From Treponema sp. (GTDB taxonomy: Bacteria > Spirochaetota > Spirochaetia > Treponematales > Breznakiellaceae): DNA of 64,000 nt. A program made the position numbers and the translations under genes. Within the stretch, counting starts at the first letter, position 1. The number at the start of each line of letters is the position of its first letter. Location: contig WRIV01000009.1 in assembly GCA_009782555.1 (NCBI GenBank), forward strand, positions 1-64,000. Reading direction: 5' to 3'. The notes beneath the pieces were generated by a model. It was not told the DNA's origin and searched no databases. It saw nothing but the letters and a program-made list of their open reading frames with translations. Shown in pieces: positions 1 to 9,188 of the stretch.

Positions 1-167
1 AAACGATAGAACTATTTATCTGTCAATACAAAAATAATAATTATTTAATTCTTTTGTAATGTTTTTTTCTCATTACACTATATATTTGTTAACCTCCAAA
101 CTTTTATCTTGCGGGGAAAGAAAACACGCTTGTTATTTGCTATGCTGCGCCATAAATGACCGTGTGC

Positions 168-205
168 CCCGCCGGGAAATACGACCTCCCGGCGGGAGTG
201 TTTTT
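168..205 (+). terminator. Rho-independent terminator-like hairpin
   Basis: A perfect 10-bp stem (CCCGCCGGGA at 168-177 with TCCCGGCGGG at 187-196) encloses a 9-base loop and is followed by AGTGTTTTT. The T tract lies on the plus side, so it would terminate a plus-strand gene left of the window or act as a block upstream of secA. Confidence 0.6.
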
Positions 206-233
206 GAGGGTTAAAATCTGCTTCGGAATGTTT

Positions 234-255
234 GATATGGCTAATTTGCCATATC
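234..255. repeat. 8-bp perfect inverted repeat upstream of secA
   Basis: GATATGGC (234-241) and GCCATATC (248-255) flank a 6-base AT spacer. It lies about 150 bp before the candidate secA promoter. It could be a protein-binding site or a weak hairpin; nothing decides between these. Confidence 0.3.
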
Positions 256-405
256 TTTAATTGAAAACCAGGAAGATAGTGCGGTGTGCCATTACCGCCA
301 ACCCTACCATATTTTAAGGAAAATTGTGTTCTAAAAATGTTTTTTTCGGATCAAAAAATCTTTTTTACCTGAAGAACTACTTATTTTTTGTTTTCTTTCA
401 AAAAG

Positions 406-433
406 TTGACATTACGGGTATCAGGTGTAAAAC
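406..433 (+). promoter_or_regulatory. Candidate secA promoter
   Basis: A perfect -35 TTGACA (406-411) is followed by 16 bases and TAAAAC (428-433; four of six match TATAAT). The secA ATG lies 36 bp downstream. The ribosome-binding site before the ATG is weak (no clear GGAG). Confidence 0.5.
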
Positions 434-469
434 CTTGCGGCAACCGCCTTAAAACGATACAGTAGACCT

Positions 470-3262
470 ATGCTCGAAAAATTTGTCAAAGCCCTTTTCG
501 GTTCCCAGCATGAAAGGGATTTAAAGAAACTGCTTCCCATACTGCACCGGGTAAATGAAAAAGAAGCCTGGGCCGCCTCCCTTCCTGCCGAAACATTCCC
601 CGGTATCACCGGACAATTCCGGCAGCGTTATGCCGGCGGTGAAAGCCTGGATGCCCTCCTGCCGGAAGCCTTTGCCCTGGCCCGGGAGGCAAGCCGGCGT
701 ATGCTGGGGGAGCGGCCCTACGATGTACAGGTCCTGGGGTCCATAGTCCTCCATCAGGGAAAGATAGTTGAGATGAAAACCGGCGAAGGAAAAACCCTGA
801 TGAGCGTCGCCGCCGCCTATCTGAACGCCATTGCCGGCAAAGGGGTTCACATCGTTACGGTAAATGATTATCTGGCGGGCCGGGACGCTGACTGGATGCG
901 GCCCGTTTTTAATTCCCTGGGTATAAGCGTGGGAATGATTCTTTCTGATATGGACAACGACCGGAGGAAGATCAACTACGCCTGCGACATCACCTATGGG
1001 ACCAACAACGAACTGGGCTTTGATTACCTCAGGGACAATATGCTCTGGGAATTGGACCGGCGGGTACAGCGGGGACACCCCTTCTGCATTGTAGACGAGA
1101 TCGACTCGATCCTTATCGACGAAGCCCGGACTCCGCTGATCATTTCCGGCGCCGCCGAAGACGATACCTTCAAATATGCCGAAGTGGATAAACTTATTTC
1201 CAGCCTGGAAGAGATCCGCAAAAAAGAAAACGGTGACTACCCCGACGAAACTCGTGGAGAAGAAATAATCGGGGACTACAAACTAAATGAAAAAAACAAA
1301 AACATTTCCTTTTCCAATGCGGGACTTGCCAAAATAGAGGAGATCCTCCAAAAGCGGAGCCTTATAAAAAGCGCTATTGTGGATGAAGAAAATTTTGAAT
1401 TCATCCATTATTTTACCCAGGCCCTGCGGGCCCATAAACTTTTCCATATTGATGTAGACTATGTGGTTCAGGACGGACAGGTTCAAATCGTTGATGAGTT
1501 TACCGGACGGATCCTCCACGGACGCCGTTATTCCGACGGACTTCACCAGGCCATCGAAGCAAAGGAACGAATCAAAATAGCCCAACGCAACCGGACACTG
1601 GCGACAATCACCTTTCAGAATTACTTTAGAATGTACTCAAAAATCTCCGGCATGACCGGCACCGCCGATACGGAAGCGCTGGAATTCAATAAAATTTACA
1701 ACCTAGAAGTGGTGGTGATCCCCACCAACCTGCCTGTGGTCCGGAATGACGAAGACGATGTGGTGTATCTTAACGAGGCTGATAAGTTCAAAGCCCTCTG
1801 CGATGAAATTGAAGGGGCCCACAAAAAAGGCCAGCCTATGCTGGTGGGAACCGTATCCATCGAAAAATCCGAAAAGATTTCCGCCCTTCTTACCAGAAAG
1901 GGTGTGCGCCACGAAGTACTCAACGCCAAGAACCATGCCCGGGAAGCGGCGATTATCGCCGAAGCAGGGAGCAAAGGAGCGGTAACTATCGCCACCAACA
2001 TGGCAGGCCGGGGTACGGACATCAAGCTTGGGGGGAGTCCTGAACACAGGGCCCGCAAAAGGGCCGGCACCGATGCAGATCCCGAAATGTACGCCCAGAC
2101 CTATACGGCAGAATACGAAAAATGGAAGGCCGACTATGAGGAAGTAAAATCCCTGGGCGGACTTTATGTGATCGGCACGGAACGGCACGAAAGCCGCCGT
2201 ATCGACAATCAGCTCCGGGGCCGATCTGGCCGCCAGGGTGATCCGGGACGTTCCAAATTTTTTATATCCATGGACGACGATCTGATGCGGCTCTTTGGCG
2301 GGGAAAACATCAAAGGAATGATGGCCAGGATGGGAATGGAAGAGGGTGAACCGATCTACCACCCCTGGCTAAGCAAAAATATTGAAAAAGCCCAAAAGAA
2401 AGTAGAAGAGCGAAACTTTGAAATTCGCAAACACCTTTTGGAATATGACGATGTGCTTAACCAGCAGCGTAAATATATCTATGAACAACGGGATGCCATT
2501 CTCAGTGACGAGGATTTAAAGAAACGGGTAAACGATGCAACCGCCAGTATGGTGGGAACTGCCATTGACGACTATCAGGCAGAAGCCCGGCAGGACAACG
2601 CCGAAGCCCTGAAAAACCTGCTGGGGTTTTTAAAAGAAAAATTCAATTATATCCCGCCCATGGGCGATACTTCGGCGATTGATTCCAACGGAATCATAAA
2701 AAATTCCGAAACGCTGGAAAAACAGCTATTGTTGGATCTGGAAGCGGACATTAACAGCAAGGAAACTCTGCTGGGACCGGAAGTGATCAACGCTTTTACC
2801 AGGGCTCAGTACCTTCAATTTATTGACCGCCAGTGGCTGGATCATCTGGAAAATATGGAATCCTTGAGGGAAGCGGTTTACCTGCGGGGTTATGCCCAGA
2901 AAAACCCGCTGACCGAATACAAGCTCGAAGGATTCCAGATCTTTGATACGATGATTGATACAATCCGGCAGGAAATCGCCTCCCGGGTACATCTGGTACG
3001 GATCCATGCCGCTGGGGATCGTGAAACCAGAAGCCGCATACAGGTGCATTCCGCAAATCACGGGGTTGTCACCGCCTTCGGCGCAGATAACCCGAGTACC
3101 GGCCCGAATCCCCGCCCTGATAGCCGCCCTCAGGGCCGGCAAGGATCCCGCGGCGAAGCCGCACCCGCCGCAACGGTGGTCCGCTCCCATCCCAAGGTGG
3201 GCCGGAATGATCCCTGTCCCTGCGGATCAGGAAAAAAATACAAACACTGTCACGGGCGGTAA
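470..3262 (+). CDS. secA: Preprotein translocase ATPase SecA
   Basis: SecA is the cytoplasmic ATPase that drives unfolded preproteins through the SecYEG channel; secY is also in this window (39706-41040). The 930 residues are full length for the family. Walker A is KTGEGKT (residues 103-109). The DEAD-type Walker B is [15 protein letters not shown] near residue 213. The helicase-like second nucleotide-binding half carries [10 protein letters not shown] and [15 protein letters not shown]. The C-terminus ends in the zinc and SecB-binding motif [13 protein letters not shown], preceded by a Pro/Arg/Gly-rich linker. It stands alone, with a TTGACA promoter upstream and a convergent gene downstream. 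The ATG at 470 gives the usual SecA N-terminus. Confidence 0.98.
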   Translation: MLEKFVKALFGSQHERDLKKLLPILHRVNEKEAWAASLPAETFPGITGQFRQRYAGGESLDALLPEAFALAREASRRMLGERPYDVQVLGSIVLHQGKIVEMKTGEGKTLMSVAAAYLNAIAGKGVHIVTVNDYLAGRDADWMRPVFNSLGISVGMILSDMDNDRRKINYACDITYGTNNELGFDYLRDNMLWELDRRVQRGHPFCIVDEIDSILIDEARTPLIISGAAEDDTFKYAEVDKLISSLEEIRKKENGDYPDETRGEEIIGDYKLNEKNKNISFSNAGLAKIEEILQKRSLIKSAIVDEENFEFIHYFTQALRAHKLFHIDVDYVVQDGQVQIVDEFTGRILHGRRYSDGLHQAIEAKERIKIAQRNRTLATITFQNYFRMYSKISGMTGTADTEALEFNKIYNLEVVVIPTNLPVVRNDEDDVVYLNEADKFKALCDEIEGAHKKGQPMLVGTVSIEKSEKISALLTRKGVRHEVLNAKNHAREAAIIAEAGSKGAVTIATNMAGRGTDIKLGGSPEHRARKRAGTDADPEMYAQTYTAEYEKWKADYEEVKSLGGLYVIGTERHESRRIDNQLRGRSGRQGDPGRSKFFISMDDDLMRLFGGENIKGMMARMGMEEGEPIYHPWLSKNIEKAQKKVEERNFEIRKHLLEYDDVLNQQRKYIYEQRDAILSDEDLKKRVNDATASMVGTAIDDYQAEARQDNAEALKNLLGFLKEKFNYIPPMGDTSAIDSNGIIKNSETLEKQLLLDLEADINSKETLLGPEVINAFTRAQYLQFIDRQWLDHLENMESLREAVYLRGYAQKNPLTEYKLEGFQIFDTMIDTIRQEIASRVHLVRIHAAGDRETRSRIQVHSANHGVVTAFGADNPSTGPNPRPDSRPQGRQGSRGEAAPAATVVRSHPKVGRNDPCPCGSGKKYKHCHGR

Positions 3263-3335
3263 GCGGCAAACATCAATTTAGTCTTGAGCATGGCATGCAA
3301 ATTAAGTGTTATATATTAAAGGCAGGACAGTAGAC

Positions 3336-3353
3336 TCCGTAACAGTTTACGGA
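3336..3353. other. Small inverted repeat between convergent secA and DUF192 gene
   Basis: TCCGTAA (3336-3342) and TTACGGA (3347-3353) flank a 4-base loop in the 146-bp gap between convergent genes. No T tract follows on either strand, so it is at best a weak terminator. Confidence 0.25.
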
Positions 3354-3408
3354 TCAATTGATATGATGTGTTCAGTTCACAAACATTCAGTTCGTAAAAT
3401 TGAGGCTT

Positions 3409-3936
3409 TTAGAAGTTCTCTACCATATCGCCGGTTTTTATTCCCGCCCGGCTGAACCAGCCATGGGGAACTTCCAGGGCATACCGGACGGACCGGCTTG
3501 AACGGACAGGATTTGTATCATGGGGATGCATATCCCGAATGTCGATGATTTTTCCATCATAACTGATGTAGGCAATTGAAAGGGGAATGAGAGTATTCTT
3601 CATCCAAAAGGATCGTACTTCATCTTTTTCAAAAATAAAGAGCATTCCCTTGCCGTCTTCCAATTCGGTCCGGTACATCAATCCTGCAGCATGCTCCGTT
3701 TCGGTCCGGGCCAGTTCAACTTCAAGAAAAACCTTATTTTGACCGGTGATGGTAATTACGGCAGTTTCAAGTCCTGTTTGAGGCTTGCCGTGATAAAGGG
3801 GTTCGCCGCCATTACCCGGCTTGGCGGACTTAGCTGTACAGGCTCCAATGGAAGAAACAACAAATAACACGAGCAAACAAAACGAGTGCTTCGTGATACT
3901 TCGGCGTGATTTGCGGTATTCGTTTTTAGAATTCAT
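3409..3936 (-). CDS. DUF192 family lipoprotein
   Basis: This 175-residue protein begins with a basic stretch, a hydrophobic segment (about residues 18-32) and a lipobox-like SIGAC, so it is probably an exported lipoprotein with the mature N-terminus at the cysteine. The rest matches the DUF192 fold: VELARTETEHAAGLMYR, GMLFIFEKDEVRSFWMKNT, then IDIRDMHPHDTNPV and a closing YALEVPHGWF. DUF192 proteins are small envelope or periplasmic proteins of unknown role. Its start overlaps the stop of the preceding gene (3926-4540) by 11 bp, indicating translational coupling at the end of the minus-strand unit that starts at 6550. Confidence 0.85.
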   Translation of the reverse strand: MNSKNEYRKSRRSITKHSFCLLVLFVVSSIGACTAKSAKPGNGGEPLYHGKPQTGLETAVITITGQNKVFLEVELARTETEHAAGLMYRTELEDGKGMLFIFEKDEVRSFWMKNTLIPLSIAYISYDGKIIDIRDMHPHDTNPVRSSRSVRYALEVPHGWFSRAGIKTGDMVENF

Positions 3937-4540
3937 TTAAAAAACCCTGACGGCGGAACACTTCGGCAGTTTCTTCTGCCTTTGACTCCCCCATAATAGC
4001 CTTAAAAACAGTCATGTCTATGTATTTTACCGTCAGGGGCCGCTCCAGGGAAACCCTGGTTTCTTCGTTTTCCCACACCGCTTCCTGGGGATTCAGCCGG
4101 ACCGGCTCGCCGTATTTTTTAATCAGACTGACAAAAACCGAATAATGATCGATCCGGCGGCTGTCCAGACTAAAGGCCATAATAAAGACCTTTCCTTCCT
4201 TTAACTGAAAAAAGGCCCGGCGGATAAAAGAAAGACCCGTGGTTTCCACCAGGTTCTCTTCCTTGGCGGGGAGGAAAGAAACATCCGGATCCCCCCGAAA
4301 TTCAAAGAGCCCGTCATCGGTCAGGGCATCTTTCAACTCATCCAGACCCATGCCGAGTTGGAGTTCCCTGAAGGAACGGGGAAGGGGATCAGATCCGGGG
4401 ATGACGGACGGTCCCGTCCGGGAAGGGATAAAAACATCAAAGCTTTCCCCTGGGAAACGTTCCTGGGAATTTGCTGCCTGGGAAAAAGCCCAAACCGGCA
4501 AAAAGAGTATGGCGAGGAAAAAAAATATCCGCTTCATCAT
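3926..4540 (-). CDS. Secreted protein of unknown function
   Basis: I do not recognise this 204-residue protein. It has a clear signal peptide (MMKR, hydrophobic run, cleavage near WAFSQA at residue 21). The mature part contains LRELQLGMGLDELKDAL-like and LDSRRIDHYSVFVSLIKKYGEP segments. That pattern (a short helix, then strands, then a KYGEP turn) is seen in many small periplasmic proteins that sense or bind something at the envelope. It is followed by the DUF192 lipoprotein with an 11-bp overlap and preceded by the cNMP-binding gene with 40 bp between. An envelope role is inferred from the signal peptide only. Confidence 0.7.
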   Translation of the reverse strand: MMKRIFFFLAILFLPVWAFSQAANSQERFPGESFDVFIPSRTGPSVIPGSDPLPRSFRELQLGMGLDELKDALTDDGLFEFRGDPDVSFLPAKEENLVETTGLSFIRRAFFQLKEGKVFIMAFSLDSRRIDHYSVFVSLIKKYGEPVRLNPQEAVWENEETRVSLERPLTVKYIDMTVFKAIMGESKAEETAEVFRRQGFLNEF

Positions 4541-4580
4541 GGTTTATTATCGGCAAAATCCGGCCCGTTTGGAAATACCG

Positions 4581-5804
4581 TTATGTGGGAGTCCTGCCTA
4601 TTTTTTGGAGCTTTTTGTACATTGCGGACTGTTTTGCTATGTCCGATACATCCAGGGAATGTATCTTGTCTTTATCCTTGTCCTTGATGATCTGTATTTT
4701 TTTATTTTCCATAAGTTTCCGAAGAATCATCGTTCCTTCGCCCTGGGGAATACCTACCATATTTACCAGTTCTTTGGGGCCGAAATCGAAGGTATGGGCA
4801 AAAGAGTTAATATCTATCCGGTTTTTTTCCAACTGCATCATGAGGGCATCGTACATCCGCCCCATGGGATCGTTGATCAGAGTGTTGGCCAGCTGTTTAT
4901 AGATAAACCAGATCCGCTCTGCCAGCAGAGTTGTAAGGCGGGCTACAATCTGGGGCTGGGTACTGACCATCCGTTCAAAGTTAGCCCGGTTTACCGCCAT
5001 CACATGACATTCTTCGTAAGCCACAGCACAGGCCGCCCGGGGTTTGGATTCCAGCAGGGCCATTTCGCCAAAGATATCCCCGATTTTCAGCACCGCCAGG
5101 AGCACTTCGTTATTGTCGACGATTTTTGCGATCTTCACCGAACCCTTCTGGATGATAAATAATTCCTCTCCTGGCTCGCCTTCAGAAAAGATCATACAGT
5201 CTTTGGGATACACCCGGTTAAACTCTTCGCTTTTAAAATCCAGCTTGACCGCTTTGGCATAGGGCCCTATCTTCATCATGATCTCCCGGGCTTTGCTGAC
5301 ATTGCCTCCATCAGGACAGTGTTTGATATACTGATGATAGGCATAAAAAGCCTGGTTATATTGGCTCTGGCGGGTATAGTATTCGGCTACCTTGTAAAGG
5401 TGGGTTACATTTTCATCGGCATTGCTTTTTAGCGTGAGCCGGGTCAGGGCTTCGTCCAGGTAGCGCATGCGCTTGGAGAACTGGAGGATAATCTTCATCG
5501 CCACCGGGGTATTGTTTTGGATAAGCTGTCCGTACTGTTCTTTGATGACCGAAATAAGGGTAACTTCGGTTATGGCCTGGGCAGTTTCAATCTGACTGTG
5601 GCTGGACATGGTAGAAACAACCCCGAAGAAATCGCCAGGGCCCAGAACACTGCCTCCCTCTTCTTCCACCACCTCCACATCCTTAAAGAGCCTCACTTTG
5701 CCCTGACGGATAATATAAAACCGGTCCGCGTTTGATTTGCCCTCAACCACGATATACGAGTCTTTTTTATAGTTTACAAACGTCAGCTGCAGCGGCCCTG
5801 CCAT
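4581..5804 (-). CDS. Protein with two cyclic-nucleotide-binding domains
   Basis: The 407 residues contain two cNMP-binding (CAP effector) domains. The first spans about 5-125 (FYIIRQGKVRLFKD, GSVLGPGDFFGVV), the second about 205-320 (MIFSEGEPGEELFIIQKGSVKI, GDIFGEMALLESKPRAA). The second keeps the phosphate-cassette pattern GEMALL...PRAA; the first lacks the Arg, so it may not bind nucleotide. A helical, TPR-like stretch (about 140-190) lies between. The C-terminal ~80 residues (NSFAHTFDFGPKELVNMVGI, then MILRKLMENKKI) look like a winged helix of the Crp type. A nucleotide-responsive transcription regulator is the best reading. A good ribosome-binding site (GGTGGAG) precedes the ATG at 5804. 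It is 77 bp downstream of the HATPase-like gene. Confidence 0.85.
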   Translation of the reverse strand: MAGPLQLTFVNYKKDSYIVVEGKSNADRFYIIRQGKVRLFKDVEVVEEEGGSVLGPGDFFGVVSTMSSHSQIETAQAITEVTLISVIKEQYGQLIQNNTPVAMKIILQFSKRMRYLDEALTRLTLKSNADENVTHLYKVAEYYTRQSQYNQAFYAYHQYIKHCPDGGNVSKAREIMMKIGPYAKAVKLDFKSEEFNRVYPKDCMIFSEGEPGEELFIIQKGSVKIAKIVDNNEVLLAVLKIGDIFGEMALLESKPRAACAVAYEECHVMAVNRANFERMVSTQPQIVARLTTLLAERIWFIYKQLANTLINDPMGRMYDALMMQLEKNRIDINSFAHTFDFGPKELVNMVGIPQGEGTMILRKLMENKKIQIIKDKDKDKIHSLDVSDIAKQSAMYKKLQKIGRTPT

Positions 5805-5881
5805 AGATCTCCACCTAATGTATCGGCTTCTTAAGTATACTATCGCAAAATCTGCTTGGCAAGGGCAGCGGCTGGGGGATC

Positions 5882-6550
5882 CTAGCTGGCTTTTTTTAGG
5901 TTCTTGGGTATGACGATCCGGGCTACGGTTTCATTACCAGCCTTAAGGATGTCGAAGGAATCGGGACCCAGACCCAGTTTTTTCAGCATGATAACCAGCA
6001 TTACCAGTCCCAGCCCTGCTCCTTCCGAATCATCAAGCATATTGATTATGGCTTCTTCCATATCTTCGTATTCTCTGGCTTTAATTAGCCGCTTTCGAAT
6101 CCTATCCAGTTCCGTTACGGTAATGGTGGCGTTGTTTCTTACTTCAATAAAAATACTGTTATCTTTTAAGTGAAGAACCAGCTTGATGTACAGCCCCTGC
6201 TGGCGCTGGAGCTCCAAATAATAATTGATATTGTTAAGGGTATCGTCCTTAAATGTTATCATCCCCTGCTTGTAATCTTTCTGATTATTTAAATCCAGTC
6301 CCTGGTCGATAAAATAAACCCGTTTGGTATTGGCTTTTTTGGCATTAACTACCAATTCCTGGATGCAGTAGATCATATTATCCTTAAGGCGGCCCTGTTT
6401 GACATAGTCCAGAAAAATTGAAACCACCTGCTCTATGTACTGTTCTACTTTTCGGGGTAGAGTGTAGGTGGTCATAATCAAGGGCACCTCCATCTTGATT
6501 GCCTGATTTACTTTATCAACATCAACGAGTACGGTTTCAAAATCGGACAT
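5882..6550 (-). CDS. HATPase-fold (histidine-kinase-like ATPase) protein
   Basis: A 222-residue cytoplasmic protein with no membrane segment. Residues ~64-75 (IQELVVNAKKAN) resemble the N-box of GHKL ATPases and DDSEGAGLGLVMLVIMLKKLG (about 172-192) resembles a G-box. No phosphorylatable His box or receiver domain is seen, so it is closer to anti-sigma-type or stand-alone HATPase proteins than to a full sensor kinase. It is the first gene of a minus-strand unit with the dual cNMP protein, a secreted protein and a DUF192 lipoprotein. The promoter at 6579-6607 and ribosome-binding site GAGGTG fit the ATG at 6550. Confidence 0.7.
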   Translation of the reverse strand: MSDFETVLVDVDKVNQAIKMEVPLIMTTYTLPRKVEQYIEQVVSIFLDYVKQGRLKDNMIYCIQELVVNAKKANTKRVYFIDQGLDLNNQKDYKQGMITFKDDTLNNINYYLELQRQQGLYIKLVLHLKDNSIFIEVRNNATITVTELDRIRKRLIKAREYEDMEEAIINMLDDSEGAGLGLVMLVIMLKKLGLGPDSFDILKAGNETVARIVIPKNLKKAS

Positions 6551-6578
6551 TAATTACACCTCAAAAAAATCACTGTAT

Positions 6579-6607
6579 ATTATGGCATCGCCATAAATAT
6601 TGGTCAA
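6579..6607 (-). promoter_or_regulatory. Promoter of the HATPase/cNMP operon
   Basis: Reading the minus strand: TTGACC (6607-6602), exactly 17 bases, CATAAT (6584-6579, five of six match TATAAT). It ends 28 bp before the ATG at 6550. Confidence 0.65.
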
Positions 6608-6622
6608 GAATTTCTTGTCCAA
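6600..6622. promoter_or_regulatory. 23-bp palindrome over the -35: candidate operator
   Basis: Two 11-base arms (6600-6610 and 6612-6622) around a single central base match at 10 of 11 positions (TTGGTCAAGAA against TTGGACAAGAA). The arm covers the -35 hexamer at 6602-6607, the usual position of a repressor site. The regulator is unknown; the cNMP protein encoded by the operon is a reasonable guess. Confidence 0.45.
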
Positions 6623-6710
6623 AAGGCCTATTTTTAAAGTTCTTAGTTTTTAATAAGATAGCACATTTTTATAAAAAAAACCGTATTTTCCATTTTTCAA
6701 TACACTATTT

Positions 6711-7667
6711 TTAAACAAAAAGTATTTCCCTGTCAAGTTCCAGGCCAAAAACCGTCATGACCCGTTCCTCTATGGTCTCTACCAGGGCTAAAATATCCGA
6801 AGAACGGGCTTTTCCCCGGTTGATAATGATGTTTCCATGCCAGGGAGCAACCTGGGCATCTCCTATCGTCAGCCCCCTGAGGCCCAATTCATCAATGATC
6901 CTGCCCGTTGGTTTGCCAATGACCCGGTTGTTTTTAAAAACCGACCCAGCGCTGGGAAAACGGTAGTGCCCCTTTGCTTCCCGGTCCTTCCGGTGATCTT
7001 CTATTTCGTTCCGGATCAGCTCCGTATCCTTTTTCTGCAGCGAAAAGGATACGGCCAGGATAAGGGAATCCCTGCCCTGGAAAGGGCTTTTTTTATAGGC
7101 AAATTCTTTTTTTTGAGGAACAGTTGTTATCATCCGCCCTCCTTCCAGAAACTGTACAGCATTTACCACATCGGCCATTTCCCGGTTATAACAGCGGGCG
7201 TTCATCCAAAGGGCGCCTCCCACGGATCCGGGCATACCCGCCAGAAACTCCAGTCCCGAAAGCCCGGCGGCGGCGGCATAGTTAACGGCATCATCCACCG
7301 CAGTACCGGAGCGAAACCATAACGTATCCGGCCCATGTTCGGCGGCAATGGAGCCGCCGCACGGCATGGATGTGGCCCCTCCATAACCCGAAGTGTCCAG
7401 TACAATACCCCGGATTCCCCGGTCGGACACCACGATATTTGCTCCGCCCCCCAGAATAAAGACTGGAATTTCCTCGTCCCGGGCGGATTTCAGAAGTAGG
7501 GCTGTATATTCGGGAAAACCGTCTCCTTCGGGACGGATCCACAATTCCGCAGGCCCCCCTACCTTAAACGTAGTGTGTTCAGCCATGGGCTCCTCGAAAC
7601 GGAATACTCCCTCGAAAGGAACGGAACGGGAATTGAAATGTTCCAGGAATTTTGGTAGGTTGTACAC
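6711..7667 (-). CDS. murB: UDP-N-acetylenolpyruvoylglucosamine reductase
   Basis: MurB is the FAD- and NADPH-dependent enzyme that reduces UDP-GlcNAc-enolpyruvate to UDP-MurNAc in peptidoglycan precursor synthesis, in the cytoplasm. Visible motifs: HTTFKVGGPAELW near residue 31 and VFILGGGANIVVSD (FAD-binding domain), GLSGLEFLAGMPGSVGGALWMNA, then YRFPSAGSVFKNN with the catalytic serine, and a C-terminal HGNIIIN. The length of 318 is normal. The start is GTG at 7667, with no clear ribosome-binding site but a TATAGT seven bases before it. It diverges from cysS with only 15 bp between the start codons. Confidence 0.95.
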   Translation of the reverse strand: MYNLPKFLEHFNSRSVPFEGVFRFEEPMAEHTTFKVGGPAELWIRPEGDGFPEYTALLLKSARDEEIPVFILGGGANIVVSDRGIRGIVLDTSGYGGATSMPCGGSIAAEHGPDTLWFRSGTAVDDAVNYAAAAGLSGLEFLAGMPGSVGGALWMNARCYNREMADVVNAVQFLEGGRMITTVPQKKEFAYKKSPFQGRDSLILAVSFSLQKKDTELIRNEIEDHRKDREAKGHYRFPSAGSVFKNNRVIGKPTGRIIDELGLRGLTIGDAQVAPWHGNIIINRGKARSSDILALVETIEERVMTVFGLELDREILFV

Positions 7668-7674
7668 AGAGTTA

Positions 7675-7680
7675 ACTATA
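7675..7680 (-). promoter_or_regulatory. -10-like TATAGT seven bases before the murB GTG
   Basis: On the minus strand TATAGT (7680-7675) is followed by seven bases and the GTG start. A weak TTGTAT lies 16 bases upstream, inside cysS. With no Shine-Dalgarno sequence, murB may be read from a leaderless or near-leaderless transcript. Confidence 0.35.
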
Positions 7681-7682
7681 CC

Positions 7683-9164
7683 ATGCCCCTTTACCTATAC
7701 AATACATTGAGCCGTAAACGAGAAGAGTTTATCCCCACAAAACCGGGAGAAGCTGGTTTTTACGGCTGCGGTCCCACCGTATACAACTACGCCCATATCG
7801 GAAATCTCCGGGCCTATGTTACCCACGATATCCTCACCCGGGTCCTTCGGGAACGAGGCATAAAAGTGAACCATGTGATGAATATTACCGATGTGGGCCA
7901 TTTATCGGGAGACAACGATTCGGGCGAAGACAAGATGGTAAAGAGCGCCGCCGAACGGGGAAAAACCGTCCTGGAAATTGCCGATTTTTATACCCAGTCC
8001 TTTTTTGATGATATGGATCAAATGAACATCCTCCGGCCTTCTGTTGTCTGCAAGGCCACCGAACACATCCCAGAGATGATAGCCTTGATCCGGCGCATCG
8101 AGGAAAACGGTTACACCTACAACGCGGGGGGAAACCTGTACTTTGACATAAGCCGCTTTGAACGTTACGGGGATTTGGCCATGCTCCGGATGAAGGAACT
8201 CAGGGCCGGAGCCAGAACCGGAGTGGACGAAAATAAACGAAACCCCGGCGATTTTGTACTGTGGTTTACCAGAGGCAAATTCGAAAACCAGGCTCTGGTC
8301 TGGGACAGCCCCTGGGGACGAGGTTATCCGGGCTGGCACATTGAATGTTCCGCCATGAGCATTAAGTATCTGGGAGAACAGTTTGATATCCATGCAGGAG
8401 GAATTGATCATATCCCCATTCACCACACCAACGAAATAGCTCAGAGCGAAGGAGCCACGGGAAAACATCCCTGGGTCCGGTACTGGGTTCATAATGAATT
8501 TTTGGTCCTGGACAGGGAAAAAATGTCCAAAAGCGAGGGAAAATTCCTTACCTTGCAAAGTTTGATGGAACGAGGTTACGATCCTTTAGATTACCGGTAT
8601 TTTCTCATCGGCGGTCATTACCGGAACCAGCTTCAGTTTTCCTGGGAGAGCCTGGAAAGTGCCCGGAATTCCAGAAAATCCCTGCTGAGCCGGATTCGAT
8701 CTCTGGCCGCTTCTGTTTCGGAGACCATGCCGCTTGGGGTACCAGGCATATCCGGCGGGCCCGGAGAAGCTGACCAAAAGCGGCAAAATGCCAGGCTTTT
8801 AGCCTTTGACGAAGCCATGGACGATGATCTTTCCACCCCCAGGGCGCTGGCGGAACTGTGGGGTCTCCTCCGGAACAACGATATTTCTCCGCCGATGATT
8901 CTACAGGGAGTCCTGTACATGGACCGAGTGCTGGGATTAAAGCTGAGAAATGCCTTGACCGAAGAACAAGAAGAAGGAGACCCTAAATTTGCGGCGGAAA
9001 TCGAGGAACTTATAGATCGGCGGGCCGCAGCCAAAGCAAAACGGGACTTTACCCTGGCCGATGAAATCAGGGATGAGCTAAACCGGCGGGGAGTCGTTAT
9101 CGAAGACACTAAGACCGGTACGGTATGGCGGTGCAGCCATAGGGGAACAGAAAATTCCCTGTGA
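7683..9164 (+). CDS. cysS: Cysteinyl-tRNA synthetase
   Basis: This class I synthetase charges tRNA-Cys in the cytoplasm. The HIGH motif is HIGN in YGCGPTVYNYAHIGNL (about residues 28-43), whose Cys is also a zinc ligand. The other zinc ligands fit ECSAMS and HTNEIAQSE. KMSKS is KMSKSEGKF near residue 281. The C-terminal helical domain ends with the anticodon-recognition region TKTGTVWR. At 493 residues it has the usual length. Close linkage with murB and an ECF sigma gene recalls the order I remember around tp0090-tp0092 of Treponema pallidum. The sigma gene begins 24 bp after its stop. Confidence 0.97.
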   Translation: MPLYLYNTLSRKREEFIPTKPGEAGFYGCGPTVYNYAHIGNLRAYVTHDILTRVLRERGIKVNHVMNITDVGHLSGDNDSGEDKMVKSAAERGKTVLEIADFYTQSFFDDMDQMNILRPSVVCKATEHIPEMIALIRRIEENGYTYNAGGNLYFDISRFERYGDLAMLRMKELRAGARTGVDENKRNPGDFVLWFTRGKFENQALVWDSPWGRGYPGWHIECSAMSIKYLGEQFDIHAGGIDHIPIHHTNEIAQSEGATGKHPWVRYWVHNEFLVLDREKMSKSEGKFLTLQSLMERGYDPLDYRYFLIGGHYRNQLQFSWESLESARNSRKSLLSRIRSLAASVSETMPLGVPGISGGPGEADQKRQNARLLAFDEAMDDDLSTPRALAELWGLLRNNDISPPMILQGVLYMDRVLGLKLRNALTEEQEEGDPKFAAEIEELIDRRAAAKAKRDFTLADEIRDELNRRGVVIEDTKTGTVWRCSHRGTENSL

Positions 9165-9188
9165 TAATGTAACATATAAGGAAGAAGT

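Larger units (their letters stand above)
1..469. other. 469-bp intergenic region upstream of secA
   Basis: No gene is visible here. The first 120 bases are AT-rich. A GC-rich stem-loop with a T tract lies at 168-205, a small perfect inverted repeat at 234-255, and a promoter-like pair at 406-433 just before secA. No tRNA-like or protein-coding pattern was seen on either strand. Confidence 0.6.

Noticed and set aside
521-1078. Long antisense frames inside secA (also 1703-2362, 2726-3190)
   Set aside because: They shadow an unmistakable gene with normal codon bias on the plus strand and have no family motifs.
3336-3353. Inverted repeat after secA as a terminator
   Set aside because: The 7-bp stem has no T tract on either strand; kept only as a low-confidence repeat.
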